Below, piece by piece: positions 28,026 through 36,715 of a stretch of DNA of 64,000 bases. Each line of letters opens with the position of its first letter. Position 1 is the first letter of the stretch. The stretch is taken from NCBI RefSeq assembly GCF_000016525.1, contig NC_009515.1, positions 1,762,501 to 1,826,500 on the forward strand, given 5' to 3'. The notes below the pieces were generated by a model. That model was not told the DNA's origin and did no database searches. It saw only the letters and a program-made list of their open reading frames with translations. This DNA is from Methanobrevibacter smithii ATCC 35061. Lineage in GTDB: Archaea > Methanobacteriota > Methanobacteria > Methanobacteriales > Methanobacteriaceae. The translations under genes and the position numbers were made by a program.

Positions 28026-28313
28026 GTGGTAACTGTGAATAGCAATGATGAATTATTGAAAAAATGTAGCTATGTTGCAATTTCTAGCTACAGGCGAAAA
28101 GTACTGGAAACCTTAAAAAACGATGTCAAAATACCAACAAAAATCAGTGAAGAATCAGGAGTAGGAATAAAACATGTCAGCAATGTACTGACAGATTTAA
28201 AAGAACACAACCTAATAGTCTGCATTAATGAAGACGCCCACAAAGGTCGTCTGTATCGTCTGACTGATGAGGGTAAAAATGTTGTCAGTATGATTGGAGA
28301 AATGGGATGGTAA
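28026..28313 (+). CDS. Small winged-helix transcriptional regulator
   Basis: This 95-residue protein (GTG start at 28026; GTG 28035 is an alternative) is almost entirely one winged helix-turn-helix domain of ArsR/MarR type. A SSYRRKVLETLKN helix is followed by the recognition-helix region ISEESGVGIKHVSNVLTDLK and the wing NEDAHKGRLYRLTDEGKNVV. There is no effector domain, so it may sense by dimer changes, a Cys pair (Cys11, Cys62) or DNA competition. It is convergent with an exported Ig-like protein whose promoter carries the same 16-bp motif as its own, so it may regulate itself and that gene (inference). Confidence 0.82.
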   Translation: MVTVNSNDELLKKCSYVAISSYRRKVLETLKNDVKIPTKISEESGVGIKHVSNVLTDLKEHNLIVCINEDAHKGRLYRLTDEGKNVVSMIGEMGW

Positions 28314-28323
28314 ACTCCTTTTT

Positions 28324-28841
28324 TTAAACAGATGTAAACCCGTCTCCGCCCATTATCCATTTTTTACCATTTGAATCTTCAACCAGTGCAGATTCCATGT
28401 CTCCCATATAATTGTATTCAACAATTCTGTATTTTTTTCTTTGAAGAATTTCATCTAAACTTTGGGTTTCTCCGGTTTTCAGGATAAAAGTATGATGAGC
28501 AGCTGAAGTATTTTTATGGTGAATGTTTATTTCATACCTGATTTTAATGCCATACTCTCCTGCAGGAACATTGCTGGTTTTCAGGACAGCTATTCCATTT
28601 TCATCAGTTGTAAGGTTAAAGGAATTTGATCCAAATGAAATGGAAATGTTCTGATTAGCTATCGGATTTCCTTTGGAGTCACATAACTCTACACTGTATG
28701 CATCACCGTCTTTAAGAGTGTCTGATGATTTTACACTGAAGCCGGTGCTTTCATGAGTATCTATGCAAATAACTGATATAAATACAATCCCCAAGATAAT
28801 TGCAGCAGCTGCTAATATTTTTACCAGGTTTTTTCATTCAT
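28324..28841 (-). CDS. Exported Ig-like protein with a frameshift in the signal peptide (A-run)
   Basis: The frame from 28794 down encodes an Ig-like domain (SKGNPIANQNISISFG, then NLTTDENGIAVLKT...PAGEYGIKIRYE) like those in the surface proteins of this window, plus an unrelated C-terminal tail of about 50 residues. Upstream the same frame reads KNLVKILAAAAIILGIVFIS, an ideal signal peptide, but has no start codon before a stop. An ATG at 28841 opens MNEK and is one base out of frame because the minus-strand A-run (plus strand T6, 28829-28834) has six bases. Seven would fuse the two frames into MNEKNLVKILAAAAIIL. This is either a true or phase-variable frameshift, or a sequencing error. Initiation at TTG 28794 would remove most of the signal peptide. 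Confidence 0.6.
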
Positions 28842-28906
28842 GCTTGTTATTTTTATACTTTTTAATAACAATATTTAAATACTAATTAAACACAATATTA
28901 TAACAT

Positions 28907-28930
28907 AGACCTGATTTAATAATCTGCACC
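28907..28930 (-). promoter_or_regulatory. Second copy of the 16-bp motif, upstream of the exported Ig-like gene
   Basis: On the minus strand GGTGCAGATTATTAAA (28930-28915) is followed by TCAGGTCT. Sixteen bases are identical to 27972-27987. It lies about 25-50 nt upstream of a TATA-like GTATTTAAATATTG (about 28868-28881), as expected for an upstream activator site. Confidence 0.55.
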
Positions 28931-29028
28931 AAAATTATTAAAGTTATGGCAGGTCTTTGTAGGAAGTATGTTTCTAAAAATGTACTCCTACTTAAAATTC
29001 AACAATAAATGAATAACTGATTATAATT

Positions 29029-29643
29029 TTAATCATAACCTTCTGATTCCAGATAATCATCAATATCAGGATTGTCTCCGTATTCATAGTGGTCATAATA
29101 CCAGTCTGGATCATTTTTGGCAAGTGTATCGGGTGATGTATCCACTCCTCTGTAATGTGATGAAGGGCTCTCATAGCTGTAGCTTACATAGTTGGATGTG
29201 TCTGAATCATCTGAAGGATAGCTGTCTGTTGATGAAAAGCTGATGAGACTGTTGAGGGTTAGGATTAAAATTGCACATATTATTAAAATAGCTATTATCT
29301 TATTTTGCTGATTCCAGTTTTTAAAATCATTAATCGGATTCGGACTGGAATTTCTGTTGGCAATTTGAACATCGTTATATACTTCATAAAATCCGTAAAC
29401 CCAAACCAAAACGGATAAAATGCCAAATATATTTGAAAAAAATGCCAAAGCAGCAAAAAGTACTCTGAGTATCAGTAATGTTAATCCTTTTTTGGTATTT
29501 CCTGCATAGATTGAACCAAGTCCTGTCAGTATAAATGTCAGTACCAGTGCAATGTATATGTTTTTGTTTTTTATTTTCTTTCCGCATTTGGAACAGAAAG
29601 TTGCATTATCTGCAAGTTCACATCCGCAGTTATTACAAATCAT
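29029..29643 (-). CDS. Zinc-ribbon membrane protein
   Basis: This 204-residue protein has an N-terminal zinc ribbon (CNNCGCEL...CSKCGK, Cys3/Cys6/Cys17/Cys20), about four hydrophobic segments (residues about 29-85 and 117-135) with a LTGLGSIYAGNTKKG turn resembling the TM2-domain motif, and an acidic, Tyr/Asp/Ser-rich tail of about 70 residues (WYYDHYEYGDNPDIDDYLES). AAGGAGTT precedes the ATG. Function is unknown; it shares the zinc-ribbon-plus-membrane design with other genes here. A hairpin at 28959-28991 (GTAGGAAGTA/TACTCCTAC) may end its transcript, although no U-tract follows. Confidence 0.72.
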   Translation of the reverse strand: MICNNCGCELADNATFCSKCGKKIKNKNIYIALVLTFILTGLGSIYAGNTKKGLTLLILRVLFAALAFFSNIFGILSVLVWVYGFYEVYNDVQIANRNSSPNPINDFKNWNQQNKIIAILIICAILILTLNSLISFSSTDSYPSDDSDTSNYVSYSYESPSSHYRGVDTSPDTLAKNDPDWYYDHYEYGDNPDIDDYLESEGYD

Positions 29644-29875
29644 CTTTTTAACTCCTTATGGTGATTATTCAATTTTTGATATATAACTTTTTTTAAATAA
29701 TTTTAGTAATATTTATATACAATAAAGATACATAATTGTTATTAACGTGTTAGAATTAATGGATTATATAATGTTTTAATTAATTTCTGAATTGCTGAAA
29801 AGTTATTATCGGTCCTTAAAATCAATTAAAAAAATTTATATGTTTATTAATAAAAAGTTGATTAGCTTTAACATT

Positions 29876-29980
29876 GCAGAAAACCATCTATTAAAATAAG
29901 GATTGTGACTCTTTTTCATTATTATGATAATCTTGGAAAGATGAATCGCAAAAAACCATCTACTAAAACAAGGCTTAAAT
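29876..29980 (+). repeat. Two degenerate CRISPR-like repeats
   Basis: GCAGAAAACCATCTATTAAA (29876 onward, continuing TAAGGATTGTGAC to 29909) and GCAAAAAACCATCTACTAAA (29948 onward, continuing ACAAGGCTTAAAT) match at 23 of the first 26 bases and are separated by 38 nt, a period of 72. The first ends GGATTGTGAC, close to the GGATTGAAAC end of many archaeal CRISPR repeats. No cas genes are in the window. It may be a relic or an unrelated repeat. Confidence 0.35.
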
Positions 29981-30067
29981 GAGTTTTTATCATAACCAAC
30001 TATTTCCAGTTGATTTTTATAAAGTGAATTCTAAAAAGATTATTAACAAATTGTTGCAGTGTTATAT

Positions 30068-30937
30068 ATGAATGTTGAAAGTTTACAAATCATTTCTAAA
30101 TTTATGAATGATTATGAATATGAAAAAGCTATGAAATTATGTGATGAGCTTTTAAAAAAAGATAATGAAAACACCCATCTCTGGGCTTTAAAAGGATGCT
30201 GTTTAAATCATTTTGAAAAGTATGTTGAAGCAATGGAGTGTTACAACAGATCCCTAAGTGTGGATGATGAAAACCCTTTTATCTGGTTTCATGTAGGTAA
30301 AATTTTAATGGAATATGATTTATTTGATGATGCTCTGGAGTGTTTTAACAATTCATTGGAAATTAATCCTGCTGATGATATGGCGCTGTATTCAAAAGGT
30401 GAGTGCTTAATGTTTAAAAAATCATATACTGAAGCAATTATCTGTTTTGATTTGGCTATTGGTTTTAATCCCAAATATTTGAATGCATGGTTAAACAAAG
30501 GTCTTGCTTTAAAATTGTCAAATAATTTTAAAGAGGCTTTAGAATGCTTTGATAAAGTTTTGTTTATTGATCATAAATCAAAAGATGCACTTTATTTTAA
30601 AGCAGACTGCTATTTTAATTTGGGAGATTTAAACTCAGCATTGAAATGTTGTAATGAAGCATTAAGTATTGACGGGGATTATTTAAATTCTGAAATCTTA
30701 TTGATAAAATCAGTTGTTTTAATGGATCTTGGAGAATATGGTAGTGTCATTGAAGCAGCAGATATTGCACTGGAAAATAATCCTGATGATTACGATTTAA
30801 AAATGTTGAAAGCACAGGCACTAGCTTTTGCCGGAGAATATGCGGAAGCTCTATGGCTTGTTGAGGAACTTGCAGATGAAAATCATGGAGATATGGAATT
30901 GTGGAAATTAATTGAGTATATTAAAATGCATATTTGA
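30068..30937 (+). CDS. TPR-repeat protein
   Basis: This 289-residue soluble protein consists of about eight tetratricopeptide repeats. Typical units include ENTHLWALKGCCLNHFEKYV, NPFIWFHVGKILMEYDLFDD and NPKYLNAWLNKGLALKLSNN, with the family pattern of Trp, Gly, Ala and Asn-Pro at the usual places. TPR arrays serve as protein-binding scaffolds. ATG 30068 is chosen over GTG 30059; neither has a good ribosome-binding site. It is a single gene. Its long upstream region (29644-30067) holds the CRISPR-like repeats. A specific partner cannot be identified. Confidence 0.8.
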   Translation: MNVESLQIISKFMNDYEYEKAMKLCDELLKKDNENTHLWALKGCCLNHFEKYVEAMECYNRSLSVDDENPFIWFHVGKILMEYDLFDDALECFNNSLEINPADDMALYSKGECLMFKKSYTEAIICFDLAIGFNPKYLNAWLNKGLALKLSNNFKEALECFDKVLFIDHKSKDALYFKADCYFNLGDLNSALKCCNEALSIDGDYLNSEILLIKSVVLMDLGEYGSVIEAADIALENNPDDYDLKMLKAQALAFAGEYAEALWLVEELADENHGDMELWKLIEYIKMHI

Positions 30938-30963
30938 GAAGAATTTGTTTATTTAAGTAAATT

Positions 30964-31878
30964 TCATAATTTCTCTTTGTATGCTTGCTTAAATAAGCTT
31001 ATAAAGTAATCAATATCTTCATCATTAGCTATTTTCATTTCATAATCACCAATACCATGGTGGCCAATATTGGAAACATCTCGGGTTTTGTTAAATGGAT
31101 CTATGAGTTTAGTATTTTTTAAATTAATCCAACCTTTTAATTGTCCTTTAAATGCTTCAATTGAAATTATAATTTTATTACTGGTTTTAAATACAATATA
31201 TAATTTAGTTGTAACAATTTCAATATCTTCAAATTCATTTAAGATTCTTTCTTTTAAGTTTTCGTATAATTCTTTTATATTATCAGGTTTATTATTAAAA
31301 CACATTTCTTCAGTGTATTTAATAATTTCTTTATTAACATCTTCTTTTTTATTCGTTGTTTTAACTTCTTTAATTGATGCTTTATTCTCAGAAATATTTA
31401 ATTTATCATATAATACTGTATTATTTGAATATTTGGTTACCTTCCATAATTCAAAAGCCAAATCATTAAATTCTATTGATTTTAATTGGTATGTGGTGTA
31501 GTTTGGTGCTATAAACATTATTTTAGATTGTGTAAAATCAATATCTTCTTTTCCATAATTAGTATTGAATTTCTGATTGTATTTTAGGACAAATTCAGCT
31601 TTATTATTTAAAAGTAGTGATAGATAACTGTAACCCTGGTCAATAACACTGTAATTTTTACTTTTTTTATATTCAATAATTACAAATGAGTTAGTTTCTT
31701 CATTGAAAGCTAGTGTATCAATTCTTAAGTTATCCAGTTGAAATTCACTAGCTACAAATTTTAGGTTAAATACTTCTTCCATATTATTTTCAGTTAACTT
31801 TTGAAGGTCTCTTTCGTATTTAAACTCAGTTTTCTTAATAGGTTTTAGATTATTGGCATCAATTTGATAAAGTGGCAT
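30964..31878 (-). CDS. PD-(D/E)XK-type nuclease domain protein with C-terminal DUF5655
   Basis: This 304-residue protein's N-terminal half has the restriction-like core of the NucS/DUF91 type: RIDTLAF (Asp54), then VIIEYKK (Glu69 and Lys71), and a following YSVIDQGYSYL helix. The C-terminal region (about residues 205-304: YENLKERILNEFEDIEI, KGQLKGWINLKN, GHHGIGDYEMKIAND) matches DUF5655. Such proteins occur next to restriction and phage-defence genes and are presumed DNA-binding or DNA-cutting. It borders the BREX island and faces away from its recombinase. I infer an accessory defence or repair role; its target is unknown. Confidence 0.78.
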   Translation of the reverse strand: MPLYQIDANNLKPIKKTEFKYERDLQKLTENNMEEVFNLKFVASEFQLDNLRIDTLAFNEETNSFVIIEYKKSKNYSVIDQGYSYLSLLLNNKAEFVLKYNQKFNTNYGKEDIDFTQSKIMFIAPNYTTYQLKSIEFNDLAFELWKVTKYSNNTVLYDKLNISENKASIKEVKTTNKKEDVNKEIIKYTEEMCFNNKPDNIKELYENLKERILNEFEDIEIVTTKLYIVFKTSNKIIISIEAFKGQLKGWINLKNTKLIDPFNKTRDVSNIGHHGIGDYEMKIANDEDIDYFISLFKQAYKEKL

Positions 31879-32058
31879 GGTTAATATTATATTTTATCTT
31901 AATTTAAATTTTTAGATAAAAAGAGTCTGTAAAATTTTACAAACTTATATGTTTTTTGTCCAATTTTGCATTGGGTAGTCTAAGGTTATTGGATAGGGAT
32001 GGTTTACTTTGTTTCAACTTGTAAATTTTCTTTTTAATAATTAATTAAAATAGAATAT

Positions 32059-33096
32059 ATGAATTATAATGATATATTCCAAAAATTTTGTAGAAATCGT
32101 AATATTAAATCCAGTACCAAAAAAGGTTATGATTCTGCTTTAAGGTTATATGAAAATTTTCAAGGAAAATCTATTGAAGATTTATTTGATGAAGCACGTT
32201 TAGAAGAAAATGAAAGAATTCCTCTTAAAGATAGAAAAATAAAAAAGAGATTAATTGAATTTAGAACTTTTTTACTTAATAGTAATTTATCTCCTAATAC
32301 TTCAAAAACATATTTTTCAAAAGTAAAGACATTTTACTTACACTTTGAGTTTGAACTACCTCATTTACCTCAAGCTAAATATGATAAAATTTATGAGACC
32401 AATTATTTAGACTTACCAACTCGAGAACATATACATGAATCACTACTTATTTCATCAATTGACTTAAAAGCAGTGATACTTTTCATGTCCAGCTCAGGAA
32501 CTGCAAAAGCTGAAACTTTAAGTTTGACTGTAGAACATTTTATTCAAGGTACTCAGGAGTATCACCATGGAGGATCCATTAAATTTATTCTAGAAACTCT
32601 TGATAAAAAAACAAATGTTGTTCCAACATTTTATTTGAAAAGAATTAAAACAGATAAATATTATTATACATTTTGCTCTCCAGAAGCTAGTTTAGCTATT
32701 GTCAAATATTTAAAGACACGTGAGAATTTAAAATTGGAGGATAAATTATTTGATTTTACATCCTCATTATTGTTAACCCGATTTCAAGAAATAAATGATA
32801 AAATGGAGTGGGGATTTAAAGGAAAATATAGATTTTTTAGAAGCCATACCCTACGCAAGTTTCATGCATCAAATATTGGCCTTTCTGCTGAATATATTGA
32901 CAGTCTGCAGGGACGCAGTAAAAACGAAGTTCATGAAACATATATTAAAACAAATCCTAAAAAACTAAAAGAAATCTATAAATCAGCTATGAAAAATGTG
33001 ATGATTTATGAAAATAAAGGTCCAGAGATAAAAAAACAAGAATTTAATATAATAATTAATGTTTTTTTATCTGGAAAGGAATATAATATTATTTAA
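32059..33096 (+). CDS. Tyrosine recombinase of the BREX pglX shufflon
   Basis: This 345-residue protein has an N-terminal SAM-like core-binding domain (about 1-105, ending NSNLSPNTSKTYFSKVKTF) and a tyrosine-recombinase catalytic domain. The box II motif is SHTLRKFHASN (His-x-x-Arg) and the nucleophile is the Tyr of HETYIKTNP. Box I reads SSGTAKAETLSL, so the usual Arg looks replaced by Lys or displaced, and the usual box II His is an Arg (LQGRSK). The gene ends 4 nt inside the oppositely oriented pglX cassette C1 and is immediately upstream of the whole pglX array. No tRNA or att site is visible, so it is better read as a DNA invertase than as an integrating-element integrase (inference). 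Confidence 0.85.
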   Translation: MNYNDIFQKFCRNRNIKSSTKKGYDSALRLYENFQGKSIEDLFDEARLEENERIPLKDRKIKKRLIEFRTFLLNSNLSPNTSKTYFSKVKTFYLHFEFELPHLPQAKYDKIYETNYLDLPTREHIHESLLISSIDLKAVILFMSSSGTAKAETLSLTVEHFIQGTQEYHHGGSIKFILETLDKKTNVVPTFYLKRIKTDKYYYTFCSPEASLAIVKYLKTRENLKLEDKLFDFTSSLLLTRFQEINDKMEWGFKGKYRFFRSHTLRKFHASNIGLSAEYIDSLQGRSKNEVHETYIKTNPKKLKEIYKSAMKNVMIYENKGPEIKKQEFNIIINVFLSGKEYNII

Positions 33097-36000
33097 ATCT
33101 TTTTAAGAAGGTTTATCTTTTTGGTTTTGGAACCTTCTTTTTTAATTTCAATATTTTGGAATTTTGCATAGTTTACTTTAACACCATCATCTAAATCTAT
33201 TTCAATATTTTGGTTTGCAATGTGTGCTAGAACTTCATCATATTCTTGTGTTTCTTTTAATTGTTTTTGAAGTTTAGCTTTTTCTTTAGTTGCACGGGTT
33301 ACTTCTTGTTTTGATGTAGAATTGTTAATGATATTGTCATTATTGGTTATTTTCTGTTCTATTGCTTTTTGGGTTTTATGTAAGTAGTCTGTTCTGATTC
33401 TTGCAACTAATGATGGTTCGTATCTGTGCATATAAACTAAACAGTTGAAACCGTTATGTTTGCCGCTTGAGAATTGCCAGTATATTGGGCATTTTTTGTA
33501 TGTCCTTTTGTGGTCGTTAAAGAAGTTTTTAAGTAAGTATTGTCTTATGATTTCTCTTGATGGTTTTTTTGATTTTGATAGTGCTCCTGCAATGAAATCT
33601 AAGTTTTCTTCTAGGGTTTTTTTACCAAAACAGGTTTCAACAAATTTAGTAAAATATCCTACAATATCATCATCGAAATACGCAGTGTCTAAAACTGGAA
33701 TTATGTTGTCATCATCTGGAATAAATTTATTGTAGTTAGTGATGTTAAATTTACCTCCAGCGAATTGTAGTCCTTTTTTATCTAGTGAGTAACGTCCAAA
33801 CATGCATCCTACTGCAAAAGATATAAAAGATGTAATTAAATCATTCTTTGATAACAGATTCATTGAAATTGAATCTTTGGATATATTATAATCTAATTCA
33901 TTGGTTAACTTGTATAGTTTTATAAAGTATTTATTTAAATATTCTTCATTGCTTTTCAATTTATTAAAATCAACTTTTTGTAACTTATTAAATTTTACAA
34001 TTGATTTTTCAATTTTTCTTTCACCAAATATTAAAAGAGGATGGATTGTATAATTCCAACTTATTTCATGATTATCCCAGTTATTTTTTTGAATGATTAT
34101 ATTTTCGGATACAATTTTGTTGATTTTATTTAAATTTGAATTATCAAGTATGATGGGTATATTACTAATTGATCCTATTCCAAAATCTAACGTTGGGGAT
34201 AAAAAGGATAATACTTCCATTGTTACTTTTGAATTTAATAATGCAAATAAATAATTAAAGTAAATTTCATTTTTTATAATGCAGTTTGCTCCTTTTGAAT
34301 CAAATAAAAATCCTTGTTCATTATATCTAAAAGAGATATCACTACTACTTAATGTAGACCATGTTAATGATTTTTTAAAATGAAATTTTGGATTTCTTAT
34401 TGTTGAATGTTTAAAATTACGTATTTTATATCCATTATTTTTCCAATTAATTATTAATTCATTATTTCCAAACCATTTTCTAAACTTCCCTCCTTTATTG
34501 TAAGGAAACCATTTTTCTTTAACATTTTTGGTTTCTTCCATAGAATTACAATTAAAATTTATATTATTGAATTCCACTTCAAACCATTTTCTTAAAAATT
34601 TATCATTATTTCCAGTGGAAATTCCTGCTTTTGGATATGCATATTCAATTAATTTTTTATTTTTAAATGAATTTGTAACATTTAAACTAGCCCAATAAGC
34701 TATAGGGGAAGTTGGAATGTTAGAATATTTTTTACTATTTGAGATATATTTGTAATCAACAGGATTAGATATGGCTTTTAAAACTTTATTTCTTTGTGTA
34801 TCCATGTTTCCTTTAAAATTAGATAATTTTATATATATTCCATTGTATAAACCATTAGTTTTATTTTCATTACAAAAGATATATGTTGCTACTGGGACCA
34901 TTGCAACTTCTGTAAATGCATTATATTCTAGTTGAATTAATGAAGAAATTTCAAGATTTTTCAAAATGTATTCTCTTAATTTTTCATAAGTTTTTATGAA
35001 CATCCAATTAAAAGGAGTAATAAATCCTAAATATGCATTTGATTTTGTGAATTTAGTGTTTCTATAAATAAACATGGAAAATAAATCTTTTGAATAATCT
35101 TTGTAGTATTTTTTAGCAAAATCTTTTAAATTTTTCTCAAATTTATTCATGTAAGGAGGATTAGTCACTACAGCTGAATATTTTTTAGATAATAATTCTG
35201 CTTGATTAATTAAAGCCATTAAATCATTACTAATTATATTTGTAATATTGATATCAGTGAGTGTTGATTTAGAATTATCAATTATTTCATTTAATGATGT
35301 TCTTAAGTTGTTAAAATCAATATTTTTCACTTGAATTAAAGAACCAAATTCTTTTCCAGACTCAAATATTTCTTTTAAATAAATTACATCATTAACAATT
35401 TTTTCATCATGTTTTTGTATAAACTCAATTATTGAATCAGTGATATTTCCAGATTCCTGAATAGCATAAACATTAGGAACAATACCTTTTTGAAGTATTT
35501 TTCTATCATATTTTCTAGCTTTCATTAACACTGCAAAATAAGCTAGTTGATATGCTCTATCATCAATATCCAAACCAAAAATATTATTTTTTAAAATTAA
35601 TTCAGGAATATCTCGTTCTAAATAACCTAACTCTTTATAAATTTCAAAAAATAGATCGAATGCATAAACTAGAATGTGTCCAGATCCCATACATGGATCA
35701 AAGAATGTTAATTCTTCAACAGAAATATTCTCAGATCTTATTTCATCAAGTTTGCTTTGAGTTTCTTCATCTTGTTGTGCTTCTCCAAGATAATATTCTA
35801 AATGTTCTTTTAATGAACTGTTTGGATTTCTTTCTATCCAATATCTACCTAAAGAGTTATCAACCATATATTTAACAACCCAATCAGTTGTAAATAACTG
35901 AGTAGCAGCAGGAATATCCTCTTTTTTAATATTGCTTTTGTTAATGTTAATTACTTGATTTTTTTTCTCTGAAATATAATACTGATATAACCAACCAATA

Positions 36001-36217
36001 ATTTCAACCTGTTTTGTGAAGTCCTCTTCTGGAATTGTGTCAATTAATTGTCTTACAACACCTTCTTCACTTGTAAATGAAATATTTAACAGTAACTCTA
36101 AAGAATCATCTGTTGTTTTAAATAAACCTGGGAGAATTTCATTTAATTTATTACTTTGCTTAATAAATAAAAATCGGAATAATTCATCTAATTTATTTTC
36201 ATCTTTCAACTTGAAAA
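33093..36217 (-). pseudogene. pglX C-terminal cassette C1 (silent in this orientation)
   Basis: This minus-strand frame starts inside the repeat TTTTCAAGTTG at 36217 and reads FKLKDENKLDELF, matching residue about 144 onward of the intact PglX. It keeps the N6-adenine methyltransferase motifs DPCMGSGH and NPPYMN and the conserved end, but lacks the first about 140 residues, a promoter and a start codon. The missing N-terminal part lies just to its right, on the opposite strand (36229-36663). Inversion of segment A would join them in frame as an 1181-residue PglX. Its stop codon overlaps that of the recombinase gene by 4 nt, tail to tail. It also contains one copy of repeat B (35058-35070). 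Confidence 0.88.
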
Positions 36218-36660
36218 CTGGTGAAACTATGGATAAAACTATTTTAAAGAATTTTGCGGTAAATTCAAGAAATAAACTTATTGAAGATACAATTTATAGA
36301 TTAAGTCTACTTGGAATAACTGAAGATGAAATTCAAGACCCTATTGAAGCTGATGGGATGCAAACATTCCAAATAGGTGGCACAAATTTTAGTATTTATG
36401 ATGATGACATAAATAAACGAAAAGAGATTATTGAAGATATTGAATCTAAAGGTTTCAATAATTTTGTTGAAGAAGTTGCATACACATGGTTTAATCGTAT
36501 AATAGCTATTCGTTATATGGAAGTGAATAATTATCTACCAACTAAAACAAGAGTTTTATCCAGTGAAACAGCAGGTAAAATAGAACCAGATATTTTAACA
36601 GATGCATTAGATATTGATTTAGATTACACTCAAGAAGAAAAAGAATTAATTTTCAAGTTG
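36207..36660. other. Predicted invertible segment A (ON/OFF switch of PglX-1)
   Basis: TTTTCAAGTTG (11 bp) is at 36650-36660 on plus and, inverted, at 36207-36217. The 432-bp segment between them carries the ATG, ribosome-binding site and first 144 codons of PglX-1. Both copies have the same codon phase. Inversion yields ELIFKLKDENK, exactly the sequence of the intact PglX at that point, and places the N-terminal part behind the TATA box at 36664-36680. Confidence 0.72.
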
Positions 36661-36663
36661 TAA
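36229..36663 (+). pseudogene. pglX N-terminal fragment (promoterless, OFF orientation)
   Basis: ATG 36229 follows GGTGAAAC and gives 144 residues: MDKTILKNFAVNSRNKLIED through EVAYTWFNRIIAIRYME to EKELIFKL. They align with residues 1-144 of the intact PglX with clear but moderate identity (NYLPTKTRVLSSETAGKIEP is almost the same in both). The frame stops at TAA directly after the repeat TTTTCAAGTTG. Upstream on this strand is antisense C1 coding sequence with no promoter. It is therefore the detached head of PglX-1, silent until segment A inverts. It is not a simple decay product, because the reading frame and ribosome-binding site are intact. Confidence 0.85.
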
Positions 36664-36680
36664 CATTTTATATACAATTA
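36664..36680 (-). promoter_or_regulatory. Fixed promoter of PglX-1 facing segment A
   Basis: On the minus strand TTGTATATAAAATG forms a TATA box just outside segment A. After inversion the ATG would be at 36638, about 32 nt from the TATA centre, much like the intact pglX (about 29 nt). In the current orientation it would transcribe antisense to the N-terminal fragment. Confidence 0.5.
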
Positions 36681-36715
36681 TGTTTTTGTAAAAAATCATT
36701 TTTATAATTATCTCT

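Noticed and set aside
27972-28930. The 16-bp inverted repeats as ends of a small transposon
   Set aside because: There is no transposase between them, no target-site duplication at the flanks, and both copies lie at promoter positions, so shared operators fit better.
31930-31943. 14-bp palindrome TGTAAAATTTTACA upstream of the recombinase
   Set aside because: It could be an operator or terminator, but such AT-rich palindromes are frequent in this DNA and nothing ties it to either gene.
32011-32030. CAACTTGTAAA upstream of the recombinase as an extra copy of repeat A
   Set aside because: Only seven consecutive bases match (CAACTTG); chance occurrence is likely at this composition.
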